DNA of 64,000 bases from Bemisia tabaci. Lineage: Eukaryota; Arthropoda; Insecta; Hemiptera; Aleyrodidae. Made by a program: the position numbers and the translations under genes. The notes under the pieces are model-generated. The model had not been told where the DNA came from. It did no database searches and saw only the letters and a program-made list of their open reading frames with translations. How positions within the stretch are numbered: position 1 is the stretch's first letter; every line of letters begins with the position of its first letter. The stretch lies in the NCBI RefSeq assembly GCF_918797505.1, contig NC_092795.1:60362916-60426915 (forward strand). Reading direction: 5' to 3'. Positions 42,981-54,681 of this stretch are shown here, piece by piece.

Positions 42981-45052
42981 ATACTAACTGATTTCGAATG
43001 ATGAAGAGAGAAAAAACATCCCGTTGTCTAGCAGAAAATGACCCAATATAACTTTAAATGACCCCTTAATCTCATAACAGGCTCACTTCAAGTCTTACCA
43101 AGTATACTTGATTCTACTTCCGAGTTTTCAAAGATGCAGAGCTGCCGAGAAAAAGCGAAACATTTTTTCGGATTTTAAAAAATTGAGCTCAAATTGGAAC
43201 GCACATCTCCGTAGCAACTATACCTGCTCCCGAGTGCCCTGAATTGCATAGCTTATGAAATGAAGGCGGACTGTACACATTTATTGCAACTGCAACATTT
43301 ACATGGACTGAAATTTGTGTATGATATTCCACTTCATGTGATCGTGCTATAATGATTTGAAACGAGAGATCTAAACTATAAGGAAACTAAAGTATTGATT
43401 AGTTAAAATTTGAAAACGATTAAAATTTTGGGAAGTTTTGGCGAGAGATTTAAAGGGTGACTAGCTATTCGTGTGATAAACTGAGTCGATTGAACCGATC
43501 ATTTTCCAAATCATGTAAGCGCCAAAATTGCGAATGCGAGAAAAACAAGAAAACCCGTTTAATTCGCTTTGTTGAAAATCTGCGAATTCGGGAAAGTGTA
43601 TTATGTTCTTTTAAAAGGTTATTTTGAAATCACACATGATTGATTATATAGAAAACGAAGAAAAAACATCCCCTCTACCACCAAAATGGAGATCGGCGCT
43701 TGCGTGATTTTGAAGATAATCGGTCCAATTAAGGGTGTTGTGGAGGCTTTTAGAATTTGAATGTTCGCCTCGGGATTTGAAGAAAGTTGTAAACTTTTTA
43801 TCTATCTAGGACATGGATGTTTTCTTCTATTTAGAGCAAACATGGGCGACAGGAGATTATTACTTAACAAGGTGATCTGTGCCACCCCGTGTAAGAGTGT
43901 AAGCCGATGAGGGGATAGCAAGGGGGACTTGGATGGATGTGGCACGGAGAGGGGTGGGGGTGGATGCGGGGAGGGGGGTTGGAGAGATGACGAGGGGTTA
44001 ACAAGCGCCGTGCTGCGGAAAAGAAAGCTTTCAAGGGCCCGGTCGTGGTGCAGTACGTGAGTGTGTGGAAAAGCTCCCCAGCAATGATGGATGGGGTGAG
44101 GTGGGAGGGTGGGGCGGCCTGGCCTAGAAACTTAATAGAAACTTCCCATTAAGAGTAAAAACTACTATGGCTTACGGCGGTCCCGGGAGCGGCGTTACAC
44201 AAAGAACTTTAGACGTTATGGATAAATATTATGTTACTTGCTCTAAGCCCTGAGCTGCACGGTTCTAACGTGACACCGCGATAGGTACGCACCCAGTTAG
44301 CCTCTCATAGCAGGAAAAAGTAAGCAATGTACAAGTAGCACGCTTATGTTACTTTAAAATACATGTTTAGCCCTAAAAAGAGGAACGAAACAAATGAAAA
44401 TAAACGAAATGGTGAAATGGTGCTGGGTCCACACCATGTCGCGGGGAAAACAAAGCCAAAAAGTTCCAAAAATTTCAATTAGACAATTTGTTACATACAG
44501 TTCGGGCCATTACTTAGTGTTTTTTCTCAAATGAAAATGAAGAAACCAAATCTGGGGATTCTTTAATCGGATACAGTAGTCTGAAATGATACATTTTCTT
44601 CTTTTAAAAAAATTGTCGTGAAAGCGCTTTATTTGCTATCGTCAATGAATTAGGTAGACAGTTGAGTCTCTACTTTAAACCCACGTGATTTTGGATATTC
44701 CACAGTAAGAATAGTTGCCAAGTGACAACGTGTGAAAACGCGCTTTTAGTTGATACACCACGAAGCAATTTTTGCCTTCATTTCTACACCTGTGCAATTT
44801 TGGGTACACAGAAGCACGAATAGTTGCTACGCGTAGGAATTTGACAGCGAGATAGTTTTTAGGACAGACAGGGAGAGTATTTAATCCTTAGAATTTATTA
44901 AGGATCGGTTCATGCTGTTGCATATTCCTTCAAAATTTCAAATGTTTTCTCAGAAGAGTTCTCAACATTTCATACCTTAAATCTCACTTGGACGTACCAT
45001 ATTTCCCACCTGTCTATAGTTCCTTTTTCAGAAATAGGTCCAATTAGGAGTT
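42981..45052. other. Repeat-poor stretch, no supported gene
   Basis: AT-rich unique sequence with a G-rich unique block at 43880-44130. A 60-bp stretch near 44405-44480 is the reverse of 18690-18770. A family C-type end fragment is at 45005-45045. Confidence 0.45.
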
Positions 45053-45355
45053 GATTTCAGTGTTTTGTTGAGCAAATCGTGTTCTACCTAAAATTTTAGT
45101 TGAGAAACATGCCTTAGAATGCACTGAAAAAAAAGTTACGGGCTATATAGGCATACCGTCCATTCTGGGCTCAGAGGCCGAAAGTTCTGGATGCTGGAGC
45201 CGTAGCTTCAACTGCTCCGGGCACTACGCCCGAAACATTCGGCCTCTGTTCCCGGAACGCGGCCGGTATGTCTGAATAGCCCTTAAGTGCTGCTTCCAAG
45301 GCCGGAGTTTTTTTCCAGTCTGCTTATATTTGTACCTTGTCTTTTGGTCTATTGA
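45053..45355. mobile_element. Family AA fragment interrupted by BB
   Basis: Matches the right arm of the 50478-51032 palindrome (AGTTGAGAAACATGCCTTAG, then GTACCTTGTCTTTTGG) with a 199-bp CACTG-ended insert. Confidence 0.65.
45122..45320. mobile_element. Family BB, CACTG-ended palindrome distinct from A
   Basis: Ends CACTGAAAAAAAA and TTTTTTTCCAGTC with TG on both sides. Unlike family A the interior is GC-rich with mirrored GGGCTAT...ATAGCCC and CGGCCTC motifs. Confidence 0.7.
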
Positions 45356-45380
45356 GGATGCACCGTATTGAAAAATGATA

Positions 45381-45594
45381 CACTCGTCAAAAAAAGTAGC
45401 TTGAATCTAGAGTCCAGACTCTTAAAATCATTGACAAGAAAGAATAATCTTGATTCAAATGGAAATCCGCTTAAATCAAGAGGCTTGGCTCTTCGATTCA
45501 AGGAAAAAATCCGATTGAATCAAGAGTATTTTTTCTTATCGATGTTTTTTAAGAGTCTGGACTCTAGATCCAAGCTACTTTTTTTTTACCAGTG
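45381..45594. mobile_element. Family A MITE, copy 7
   Basis: Ends CACTCG and CCAGTG. The subterminal block is changed to AAGTAGCTTGAATCTAGAG, mirrored at right, so both ends changed together (sub-family). Confidence 0.85.
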
Positions 45595-46132
45595 CATCAT
45601 TAACTATTTTCCACCGACTATAGTAAGGGAGTGGGAAGGAAAAGAGATGGCGTTTAAAAGCCTGGTTTGACGACGCCGCATCCTTAGGAGGATGGCGGAG
45701 TTCGACGATTAACGAAATAAGACGCGTAGGAGTGAGGCGATGTGTTGACAAGGGGACATGAAAAGAACACCGACCTCCCCCTCCGTGTTTTGAGGGCGCG
45801 GAGACGGAATCTGGGAATGTTGATGAAGCAGAAATAAATGGAGAGATGCAGTAAGCTGCCGGAGATCACGTCTAATTACAATTTTCAAGTCGCGCTTAAA
45901 TTGCCTGCCAAAACGTCAAGAGCTTCAGCCCCTCCCCCTACCCCCTACCTTCGCGACCATCCTAGTTTGTCATTTGAGTGTTTCGAGATGCGTTGCCGCG
46001 TCAATGGTGAAGCCTCTGGCAAACATCAAAGTGCCTGTAGTATTTTAGAAGTCATGTCATACACTTTTCCAGACGTGCGTATTACACGTAGGTATCTGCT
46101 ATTTAATCGGATAGTCGATCAGTTTCCTTGAT

Positions 46133-46252
46133 CACTGGGGAAAAAAAAGAAGAAAAAAGAAAAAAAAAGAAAAAAAAAAAAAAAAAAGAAAAAAAAAAGA
46201 AAAAAAAAAAAGAAAAAAAAAGAAAAAAAAGAAGAAAAAAAGAAAAAAAAAG

Positions 46253-46284
<32 letters not shown>

Positions 46285-46887
46285 AGAAAAAAGAAAAAAA
46301 AGGAAAAAAAAGAAAAAAAAAGGGAAAAAAAAGAAGAAAAAAGAAGAAAAAAGAAGAAAAAAGAAAAAAAAAGAAAAAAAAGGAAAAAAAAGAAGAAAAA
46401 AGAAGAAAAAAAGAAAAAAAAGAAAAAAAAAGAAAAAAAAGGAAAAAAAAGAAGAAAAAAGAAGAAAAAAAGAAAAAAAAAGAAAAAAAAAGAAAAAAAA
46501 GGAAAAAAAGAAGAAAAAAGAAGAAAAAAGAAAAAAAAGAAAAAAAAGAAAAAAAAAAGAAAAAAAGAAAAAAAAAGGAAAAAAAGGAAAAAAAGGGAAA
46601 AAAAAAAAAAAAAGAAAAAAGAAAAAAAAAAGGAAAAAAAGAAAAAAAAGGAAAAAAAAGGAAGAAAAAAAAAACAGATTGGATCTAGAGTCAAGACTCT
46701 CAAAAACATTGACAAGAAAATGTCCTCTTGATTCAATCAGAATCTAGCTTAAATCAAGAACCAAGCCTCTTAATTTAAGCGGATTTCGTTTTGATTCAAG
46801 CAAAAATCCGATTGAATCATGAGTAATTTTCTTGTCAATGTTTTCAAGAGTCTTGGACTCTAGATCCAATGTGTTTTTTTTCCAGCG
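46133..46887. mobile_element. Family A MITE, copy 8, with giant A/G expansion
   Basis: CACTGG at left and CCAGCG at right, flanked by AT. The A run that normally follows CACTGG has become a tract of about 540 bp of A blocks separated by single or double G (46139-46672), after which the ordinary family A sequence resumes. The long Lys- or Phe-rich frames here are not genes. Confidence 0.92.
46139..46672 (+). repeat. A(n)G expanded microsatellite
   Basis: Runs of 4-18 A interrupted by G, GG or GAAG; no C or T. Confidence 0.97.
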
Positions 46888-47942
46888 ATTGGTAGAACGT
46901 GGGAGAAAAGGAAATGTGACTGTTCAGCTTTAGATCCTTCATATACATACAAGGTTAAGAGTATAGTGCCTATGTAGAGAGGGTGCAGAAATGTCAAAAT
47001 ATGGAGCTCTCAGGGCCCAACAGAACAGCCAACCTTTGAAAACGAAGAATTTCACTGTCAATCTTCAAATTCCCTTATCAAAGTAAAATGGCCAAGGAAT
47101 GTTCGTAGAGAGCGTTCTTCCGCTGAAAATGAGTAAATTTTGCAAAAAAGAAGTCAAATACGTGCTTTACCAACGAATGACCGTTCAATTTAAATTCATT
47201 TCGCTGCAGTTCCCATTGGAATGCATGTATTTTAGCAGATTAGGTTATTTTGTCACAACTCCTCCAATGATTGCTCGATTCAGAAACCAACGATAACCTC
47301 GCGCTTGGTTCTCTCGGTAGTTTCATTTTAAGCATGGAAATTACAAAAGCTCGGACACCCGCCAATAGATCGTATTCGATAATGGTTCGACTTGTCATTT
47401 GGTTCAAAACGATGGGACATAACCCGAAACGAAAATTTTATGATTCAAGTAGGAAACGCTAAAAATTTGAGAAAACTCCTATCGATTTCACTTTTCATTG
47501 TCGTTTCATACTCATAAGAATCAAAAATGTATCATATGGAACTCAGATTACTTGCAGAGAATTTGCAGGTGTCTGAAATTTGATGAATTTCGTGTTAAAG
47601 AGGAAATTACTGAGTGAACCGAACAGTTTTATACCCTTGGTTAATGAATTGAACAATTTATTATAGCGGAGAAGATATAACAAAATGATCTAATCTACTA
47701 AAATAAGCGTGTTGAAATCGGAAATGCCGCAAGATGACGTCACTAGGTGGTGCATTTGCTCACTTTTAAATCTATTTTTATACCATTTCCCATATCAGAA
47801 AAAAAATTACAAAAAATACTGTGAAATCTGCTTTTTAAGCACTTTCAGATGAAGCAATAAAAGATTCGCATGCAAATTCTCCATTGACTTTGGAGGCCAT
47901 GTTTACATGTTGAACCGATCGATATGGATACAATCTCGCCTG
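46888..47942. other. Gene-free stretch
   Basis: Unique AT-rich sequence. Frames at 47099-47296 and 47271-47462 have ordinary composition but no splice or domain support. Confidence 0.4.
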
Positions 47943-48201
47943 TTGGCCGATTACTGAAATTGATAGACAAAGCTATAGACAAAGGAGACATAAGGGTATA
48001 AAGCAATCCTATTGGTTGAAATGGGTGGTTCTCATAGACTAAGGGGGAAAATGATAGACGAACTGTCGGGTCTCTCGTGGGTTGCCGTTAGTTAGTTTAT
48101 TAACCTACCTCCTTTGTCCATTGCAACCACCCGCATCTACCAATGGGGTCCCTCCAAATCCTTTTGTCTTCTTTGTCTATCAATTTCAATAATCGGCCCG
48201 C
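47943..48201. mobile_element. Family G MITE
   Basis: Left end TTGGCCGATTACTGAAATTG and right end AATAATCGGCCCGC. It contains TAAAGCAATCCTATTGGTTG and CATAGACTAAGGGGG. Confidence 0.87.
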
Positions 48202-48665
48202 TGTTCGATGTATCGGATCCATTCTCCTGGGTTGATGACATCATAATGCGGGACGAAGCGGCAACAATGAGCTTGTCCTACCCCCGACTCCGCACTCCCT
48301 CGCGTAAGTGATGACAAGACGACGAAATATATTGCGCGGATTCATAATTGACAACGGGCACGGTGTTAATTACCGCGGCGAGGGCCCGCACCCGCCGATC
48401 CCGCCCCCTCCCCCTCATCGGGAGGGACTCCCTGCCCCAGCCCCAGCCTCCGGCCCCCTCCGTCTTTTTACACTGTGCCGCCGCATGCCCCAGGCCCTAG
48501 CGCCCCGATACAAGCTCCACTTTCATCTCGCGTATCGCGTGCGAAATGGCGAAAAAATTCAAAGGAGGGAATAGCACTAAGTGGCCGCTGCGTCTTTGTA
48601 ATTCCCGACGAGAAAAACCTTGTTTTTGGCTAAAACAGGGTTGCCATAATTTCTTCATTTCCATT
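48202..48665. other. GC-rich unique block, no supported gene
   Basis: C/G-rich around 48360-48500. The + frame 48308-48574 is proline-rich and unconvincing. Confidence 0.4.
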
Positions 48666-48820
48666 GGCGGATCCAGCAAATCGGCAACATTGTTTTTCTC
48701 CATGTAACCTATGGCAATGTATCGATTCTTGGAGGGGTAAGGTGCTCCCACAAGAATCAATTATTTAGCGTGGGTTTAAATGGACGAAACCCGGTGTTGC
48801 CAAATCGCTGGATCCACCTC
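48666..48820. mobile_element. Family F palindromic MITE
   Basis: Inverted ends GCGGATCCAGCAAATCGGCA and TGCCAAATCGCTGGATCCAC. Inner GAATTGATT/AATCAATTATT-type arms recall family E. Confidence 0.8.
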
Positions 48821-50477
48821 TGTTCATCTTTAAATTCCTTGACCATTCTTGCTTTTTCCCTATAAGTTCAACATTTTTGGAGTCTCTGACTTTCCCTAGC
48901 ACTCGAATAAACCTTCCACTTATATTTTATCCTTCAGATAACCTCTGCTAAACGCTAAACGTATTAAGTTTCCTGATTTTCTGTGTGAATACCCTGATTT
49001 TTCCCGAATTTTTCCCGGTCGCCGCAAATTCCCTAACTTTAGCGGCTTTCCAGACCGGCGGCAATACTGCCAAAATTAGAGAGGGAATAGAAAAACCATT
49101 GATATAAGTTGTATATTGATGGCTAAGGAACAGTACCACCTATCTGTAAACTGACAATTTTGCAGTGACGAATTTACGTTACGTCATATTTATAGAGTTA
49201 CGTTTGAATTTTTGTTTTGAATTATTGCTTTGGAGCGTTGCGTTGAGAGACCATACAGCATTTAAAATCCTACGCTCCTTCAATTCATCGGTTAGGCAAT
49301 GTAACCTACCTAGAAGTTAAAATAGTTGTATCAATGATTTTGGTCACTTGGTGCAAGTTTTCACATAAGTTCAATTAAATATTGATGGCTAACGAACAAC
49401 ACCACCTTAGGAGCAGAGATTTTGAGACACCCCAACGCGCGTTTTTGGAGTTAGAACGCAGATATGAAACATAATCATTCGATTGAAGTTAGCTAATGGT
49501 TGATTATGTCAAATGATCAGCGGCAAATCTATAGTGCCTATTGCATGGTTGTACTGACTGCAATGAGTTTATCCGTTGCAAAAATGACGCTTGCAATAGT
49601 ATAAGTGAATAATCACACGACTCCGCGAAGAGGCTAATGTGACAGGGTGCTCTCGATTAGCAAGGTTGTTTCCTTCTATCTCTTTTTTTTGTAAAATCGA
49701 TGGAGGAAATTAAGCGAAACGGAAGTGGAGCTGGGTGGTCGAGAGCGTTTGAAAAGATCCGAAGTCCCTCTTTTAAGCGGAAAACAGAGGGGATTCCTCA
49801 GAGGATACTTGACCCATGCTGTTACATGACCCAATAGGTAAAGTATCACAATACAGTTCATGGGCCGCGCAGAGCGAGGTCATTAACCTCCCATATCCTG
49901 CTCAGAAAATTGCAAGGTCTTTATCACTTGATCCCGCATCTTGATGAGCGGCATTGCTAACGAGTCATCTATGGTGGTTAAGAATTAAGATGCAAACAAG
50001 ACTGTCTTCAAATATTAACCTTTAAATGCACAGGACTGTCTTCAAATAATGATTATTAGATGCACAAGACTGTTTTCAAACAATAATCACTGGAAGTCTA
50101 CAAAATTGAAGGCGCGATGGCACGAGGCGTTGTTTTTGTTGTAGAAATTATTAATAATGCTGAAAATGAAAATAATCGCAGATGAACTCTTTTTATCGTG
50201 CATTGAAATTCCTACCAATGCCTTGATTAGCTGGAAGGAGATGATCCATTTCGTGAACCTCTCAGTAGAGATCTCCGGAACCATGCAGACCCTATTTCGA
50301 TTAAGATAAAACTATCGTGTTAAAGGTTCTAATTATTCCAACTTCGGATATTATTTACTTTATAATTGTATCGCGATGCGCTAAGTTATCAAGTAATGCC
50401 TGCATTTGCAGCGTTCTATAGCTATTGCCATTTTAGTTTTCCATTACCAAGAAAAATCAACAACTGAAACGAGCTCT
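48821..50477. other. Mostly unique stretch
   Basis: A threefold CAAGACTGTCTTCAAA repeat lies at about 49989-50088 (period near 38). No coding evidence. Confidence 0.45.
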
Positions 50478-51032
50478 TCAATGGGCCACTAGACAAGGTA
50501 CGAATTTAAGCGATCTGATACATGTTTCTTAACCAGAATTTCACGTAGAAAACGATTCACACAACGAAAATTACGGAAACCAACTCCTAACGAAGATATT
50601 AACGTTTTTATTTCACATTGGTTACGAGGAATTTGAACTGCCCGCTCACAAGAAACTCAAAACTCTACGTGAGTCAAATCGCCCACTACAACGGTTTCAG
50701 CAAGCTTCTCAATCGAGCAATGTTCATTTCCCATCATGTGTTGTTCAAACTATTAGCAATTTGCTATAACTGAGCCAAAGCGTCAAGATTGAGGTTGCCA
50801 GATTTTTATATCGCAGAGACTGTCATGATAACGTTTAGCGCGCGATGTGAATCACGTAGAGCATTGAGTTTTCATGAGCGGGTGGTTTGAATTCACGCAT
50901 TAAGAATCATTAAATATCTTCGTAAGGAGTTAATTTCGGTAATTTTCGTTGTGTGCATCGTGTTTTACGTAAAATTTTGGTTAAGAAACATGTATCAGAA
51001 TGCTGAAATTCGTACCTTATCTAGTGGTCCAT
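50478..51032. mobile_element. Family AA long palindrome
   Basis: Left arm TCAATGGGCCACTAGACAAG then GTACGAAT; right arm GTACCTTATCTAGTGGTCCA. Arms run about 130 bp inward (ATACATGTTTCTTAACCAGA and mirror) around an unrelated centre. Confidence 0.8.
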
Positions 51033-51294
51033 TGAATCAGTGAGAACGAAAAACACACCAATTCGACAAAATGAAAATAATCAAGACACACGCAAAAATA
51101 CGCAGTAGTTGAAAAAGTTAGCACAAGAAAAAGATCTTTCGTGCCGAAAGACAAGTGACTGAGGACACTTTAAAGGTCCAAATTGGAACGGATGCGTTAA
51201 CTTCTTTGATCTTTTTGAAAATTGACTCTCTTACATGAAAATTGAGCATTTTTGAGTTACCGAGTTGGTGTGTTTTCGTTCTCACTGATTCAAT
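51033..51294. mobile_element. Family Z palindrome
   Basis: The ends TTGAATCAGTGAGAACGAAA and TTTCGTTCTCACTGATTCAA are perfectly inverted and continue ACACACCAA. A partial copy follows the giant palindrome at 62619. Confidence 0.85.
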
Positions 51295-51357
51295 TAGAAA
51301 CAGTATAAGTAAACCTATCTTGCGAAAAGAGTGATGCAGTGATGGTAGGAGAAATTT

Positions 51358-51462
51358 ATGAAAATACTTAGGGCGCGAGGCATGTTCCGATGCATCGCTG
51401 ATACAGATACGAGTAAGACTTCATTTTACAATTCCATGATATCAACTTCACGACATGGTTTC
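51358..51462 (+). other. Weak exon-like frame
   Basis: ATG at 51358 opens 35 codons (MKILRARGMFRCIADTDTSK...) to a donor-like TTTCG|GTAAGCC. No upstream context supports it. Confidence 0.15.
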
Positions 51463-51504
51463 GGTAAGCCTGGCTGGTTTTTCCTCCCCAATCAAAAAAA
51501 TAAA

Positions 51505-51729
51505 CACTGGAAAAAAAACACATTGGATGTAGAGTCCAGACTCTTGAAAACATTGACAAGAAAAAATTCTCATGATTCAATCGGATTTTTGCTTGAATCA
51601 AAACGAAATCCGCTTAAATTAAGAGGCTTGGTTCTTGATTTAAGCTAGATTCTGATTGAATCAAGAGTACATTTCTTGTCGATATTTTTAAGAGTCTGGA
51701 CTCTAGATCCAATGTGTTTTTTTCCAGTG
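51505..51729. mobile_element. Family A MITE, copy 9
   Basis: CACTGG...CCAGTG, with AA (extendable to AATAAA) on both sides. Standard arms. Confidence 0.92.
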
Positions 51730-52445
51730 AATAAATTAAATAATTAAAGTTTCTGTCAACATCCCTTGGCAGCAGGACGAGGGGCAAAAGGACTCTAAAT
51801 CTAAATTTAAGAATATCCTAGATCTTCATCTCACCATAAACAAGGCCATCATTATTCTTGAAGCTGGAGCCAAAAACCGCATATTTTGTGTGAGGATGCC
51901 CGACCGAACGTTCCTATTTTTACCGAGAGACTTGGAAAGTCGTCGCAATCTGATAAAACCGCCGGGGCTCCAAAAACCGAAGAGCAGAACGCGGGATGCG
52001 GCAGTTTCCGACTTAATTTGCAGATCAAAACTCGGCTCCGAGTGCTTGAGCATCACGTCGCTCAAATTCCAGTCGACTGAAACTTCAGCCAGCCTTGAAT
52101 TAGAGGCTCGAATTCATCATGATTACACCCAACTTGCTGCGTCTCGGAGCCGACGGAATAATAGATCCCCGGCCCGATAAAACGCCGCTCCGCCATTTGC
52201 TGATTCCTAATTAAAAGTTGTTCATTTTGGACCCGCCCGGGAAACGCATAGGGCTCTCTTTCATGCGGGTCTGAGTATTCTCCAGTTTGTCACGTTTAAA
52301 AATAGGCACTTCTGATGGATTCACAATGCCTCTTTTTTTCTCTCCGCTGAAAAATGGGAAAACGCATCGAACATCACTCCGAGACGTCCGTGCCAACGCA
52401 GTCTGAGAGATGTTCATCAGAAACGACGTGTAAAAAATAGGCTCG
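51730..52445. other. Unique stretch, GC-richer around 51880-52200
   Basis: Both strands hold medium frames (51890-52180 +; 51826-52065 -) without domain support; left uncalled. Confidence 0.35.
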
Positions 52446-52669
52446 CACTGGAAAAAAACAGCTTGGATCTAGAGTCCAGACTCTTGAAAACAACGACAAG
52501 AAAAAATACTCTTGATTCCATCGGATTTTTGCTTAAATCAAGAACCCAGCCTCTTAAATTAAGCGGATTTCCTTTTGATTCAAGTAAAAATCCGATTGAA
52601 TCAAGGACAGTTTTTCTTGTCATTGTTTCGAGTCTGGACTCTAGATCCAAACGGTTTTTTTTCCCAATG
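52446..52669. mobile_element. Family A MITE, copy 10
   Basis: Left end CACTGG and right end CCAATG, flanked by CG. The CG duplication shows the target is not restricted to A/T. Confidence 0.9.
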
Positions 52670-52671
52670 CG

Positions 52672-52980
52672 TGTGAGATAAAAGTGACTTTATCAATACG
52701 GGTGCCTCTCTGTCGTAAGAACTCATCTCAAAACCGTATGAGCCCCAGAAAGCGTAGTTTCATATGGACTACATTTTGCAATTTGGACCTATAGATTCTA
52801 GCCCGGTTTAAAAACAACGTATGTGCCATTAGATTCCCTATGCACATAAGTGTTTTTCCAGAAGAGCCAAAATTTATAGTTCCGAATTGCAAAATGCAGT
52901 CCATATGTAAAGTAGGGTGAAAACTGAGATGCGCCTTTACGCCAGGCGCCGGTATTGATAAAATCACTTTTATCTCATAC
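52672..52980. mobile_element. Family Q-related palindrome (JJ) with nested B
   Basis: Inverted ends GTGAGATAAAAGTGACTTTA and the complement near 52958-52980. The interior has GAGCCCCAGAAAGCGTAG and GAGATGCGCCTTTACG, similar to family Q. Confidence 0.7.
52766..52902. mobile_element. Family B MITE nested in JJ
   Basis: Ends GGACTACATTTTGCAATTTG and the complement ending GCAGTCC, flanked by ATAT. Confidence 0.92.
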
Positions 52981-52992
52981 GAGCTTACTAGC

Positions 52993-53331
52993 ACACAGAG
53001 ACAAGAGACCCTCCACTAGTATCTTGGCCATCGTGGAAGTTTTCACTTTCGGGCCTTCAGCACTGCTGACTTACCTACATCGTTGATGTTCAACAACCTG
53101 TTGGTAGTTTCGTTTTGCAAACAAGCCGAAAATGGCCCAAGTTTGGGAAACTTGTTCAGCTCATGACGTCACCCGAAGCTCATCATCCACCATGTAGGTA
53201 GGTCAACAGCCGAAATTAGGATGATGACTGTTGCTCCCTTATAATTCTCCATAAGGAATTGTTGGATCCCCGAAAGTAAAAGCTTCCACCTGTCGCCAGG
53301 AGGCCAGTGGAGGGTCTCTTGTCTCTGTGCG
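52993..53331. mobile_element. Family KK palindromic element
   Basis: Ends CACACAGAGACAAGAGACCC and GGGTCTCTTGTCTCTGTGCG with mirrored CTCCACT. The interior is largely non-palindromic. Confidence 0.8.
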
Positions 53332-54151
53332 AGCCCCAGAAAGCGTAGATTTCATACGTAAAGCAGGGCTCATTGGCTGCGGAGCGTCTATCATATCTCA
53401 TGGCTGCGAGAGACCTTATCCATTATTTTTTTTTCAAAGTAATAGAACTTCTTTGATTATGAAACAGGATCCTTGCGTTTGAATGAATCTCATTGCTGAA
53501 CCACATGATTCAATTATGTGAGGACTATGCTCCAACACACGCAATGGATCGATCTAAAACATTGAATATATTTTTCGGGATACTTCCCACGTTTTCCTTT
53601 TTGTTCTCGGTTCAACCGAACAAACTTGGTGTCGGACTAGTGCGGCGGAATTTGAATCAAGCCAATCTTCAAGTTGGAACTTTTCTTCATGAATGCGTTC
53701 GTTGCGCCCCGGATAAAAAGTTCGACAGTTGATAAATATGCAGCTACTTAGAAAACACAATCAATCGGCGAAGAACAAGAATGAAAATGCGGAACTACGG
53801 GACGGACCGAGCAAAGAAATAGGGGATGAAAGCGGGAAGAGCGGCAGGAATGAAAGAAAACTATCGTATCTTAAGGAAGCCATGGACGTAAATCACCAAG
53901 AGGAATTACTGGATGTTAATTCATGCTCATGAGTTTCGGTTCTGAGATACGGCCGGGCGGCCCCTCCCCCTGGTAACCCGTCGATATTAAACTTTAAAAA
54001 TGGGTCAAAGTTTCTCCCCTCTCGAGGACTCCACTTGGAATGACTTCCGTTTTAATATTATTATTTTTCTCGGTTTCTCCTCCTGCTGGGCTCCAAATGG
54101 GATTACCCTCTTTGCCAATCCGGGAGCGCATAATAAGAAAGCACCAACGCA
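53332..54151. other. Unique stretch with doubtful + frames
   Basis: Frames 53493-53732 and 53729-53932 abut, have ordinary composition and end in stop codons; the second is Lys/Glu/Asn-rich and hydrophilic. No splice or homology support from reading alone. Confidence 0.35.
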
Positions 54152-54380
54152 CAGTGGATCGAGTCGATTAGAGCGGTCGCACATGAATTTTTTTGCCAAA
54201 ACTGCAAATTTAAATGTTTATCTCGTCAAATTTCAAATTTTGAGGGTTTAATCCTACGGAGAATTTTACGAGAGAACCAATGGGACTATTTTTAAGCCCT
54301 CAAAATTTTGTAAAAAATGGAGTTATGTGCTTTTAAAGTTCCCAAATTTTGTCCGACCTCTCCTACTGAATTTATCCAGC
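54152..54380. mobile_element. Family V hAT-like element, right end decayed
   Basis: Starts CAGTGGATCGAGTCG as in the 14934 copy and shares AACTGCAAATTT, GAGAACCAA and TTTTGTCCGACCT. The right terminus is diverged. Confidence 0.65.
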
Positions 54381-54545
54381 GTGCGTCGACCGAGCTCCGT
54401 CGGATTCGGTCCACATGCTCCGATTGACTTCTGGGTCATGAATGAGAGTCCTCATACTCCAACCTCAACATCATAATCACGACCAAAAATTTCCGCTTGG
54501 CGGCTACTTGATTGGCACGATCAAAACAAAACTCGCTCATCTTAT

Positions 54546-54664
54546 CACTCCGCTGACGTAAGGGCGTATCTATATTACAACATGAGCCCTGGAAAGCTTA
54601 GAGTTACATAGGGAACAGGGCGCACTCGAAATTTGAGATACGCCCTGACGTCAGAGGAGCAACG
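54546..54664. mobile_element. Family Q MITE
   Basis: CACTCCGCTGACGTAAGGGC at left and GCCCTGACGTCAGAGGAGC at right. Contains GAGCCCTGGAAAGCTTAG. Confidence 0.8.
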
Positions 54665-54681
54665 AATCTGGGAAGCCTCAA

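Noticed and set aside
46119..46736. 205-codon - strand and 186-codon + strand frames
   Set aside because: Entirely Phe/Ser- or Lys/Glu-rich translation of the A/G microsatellite inside a family A MITE.
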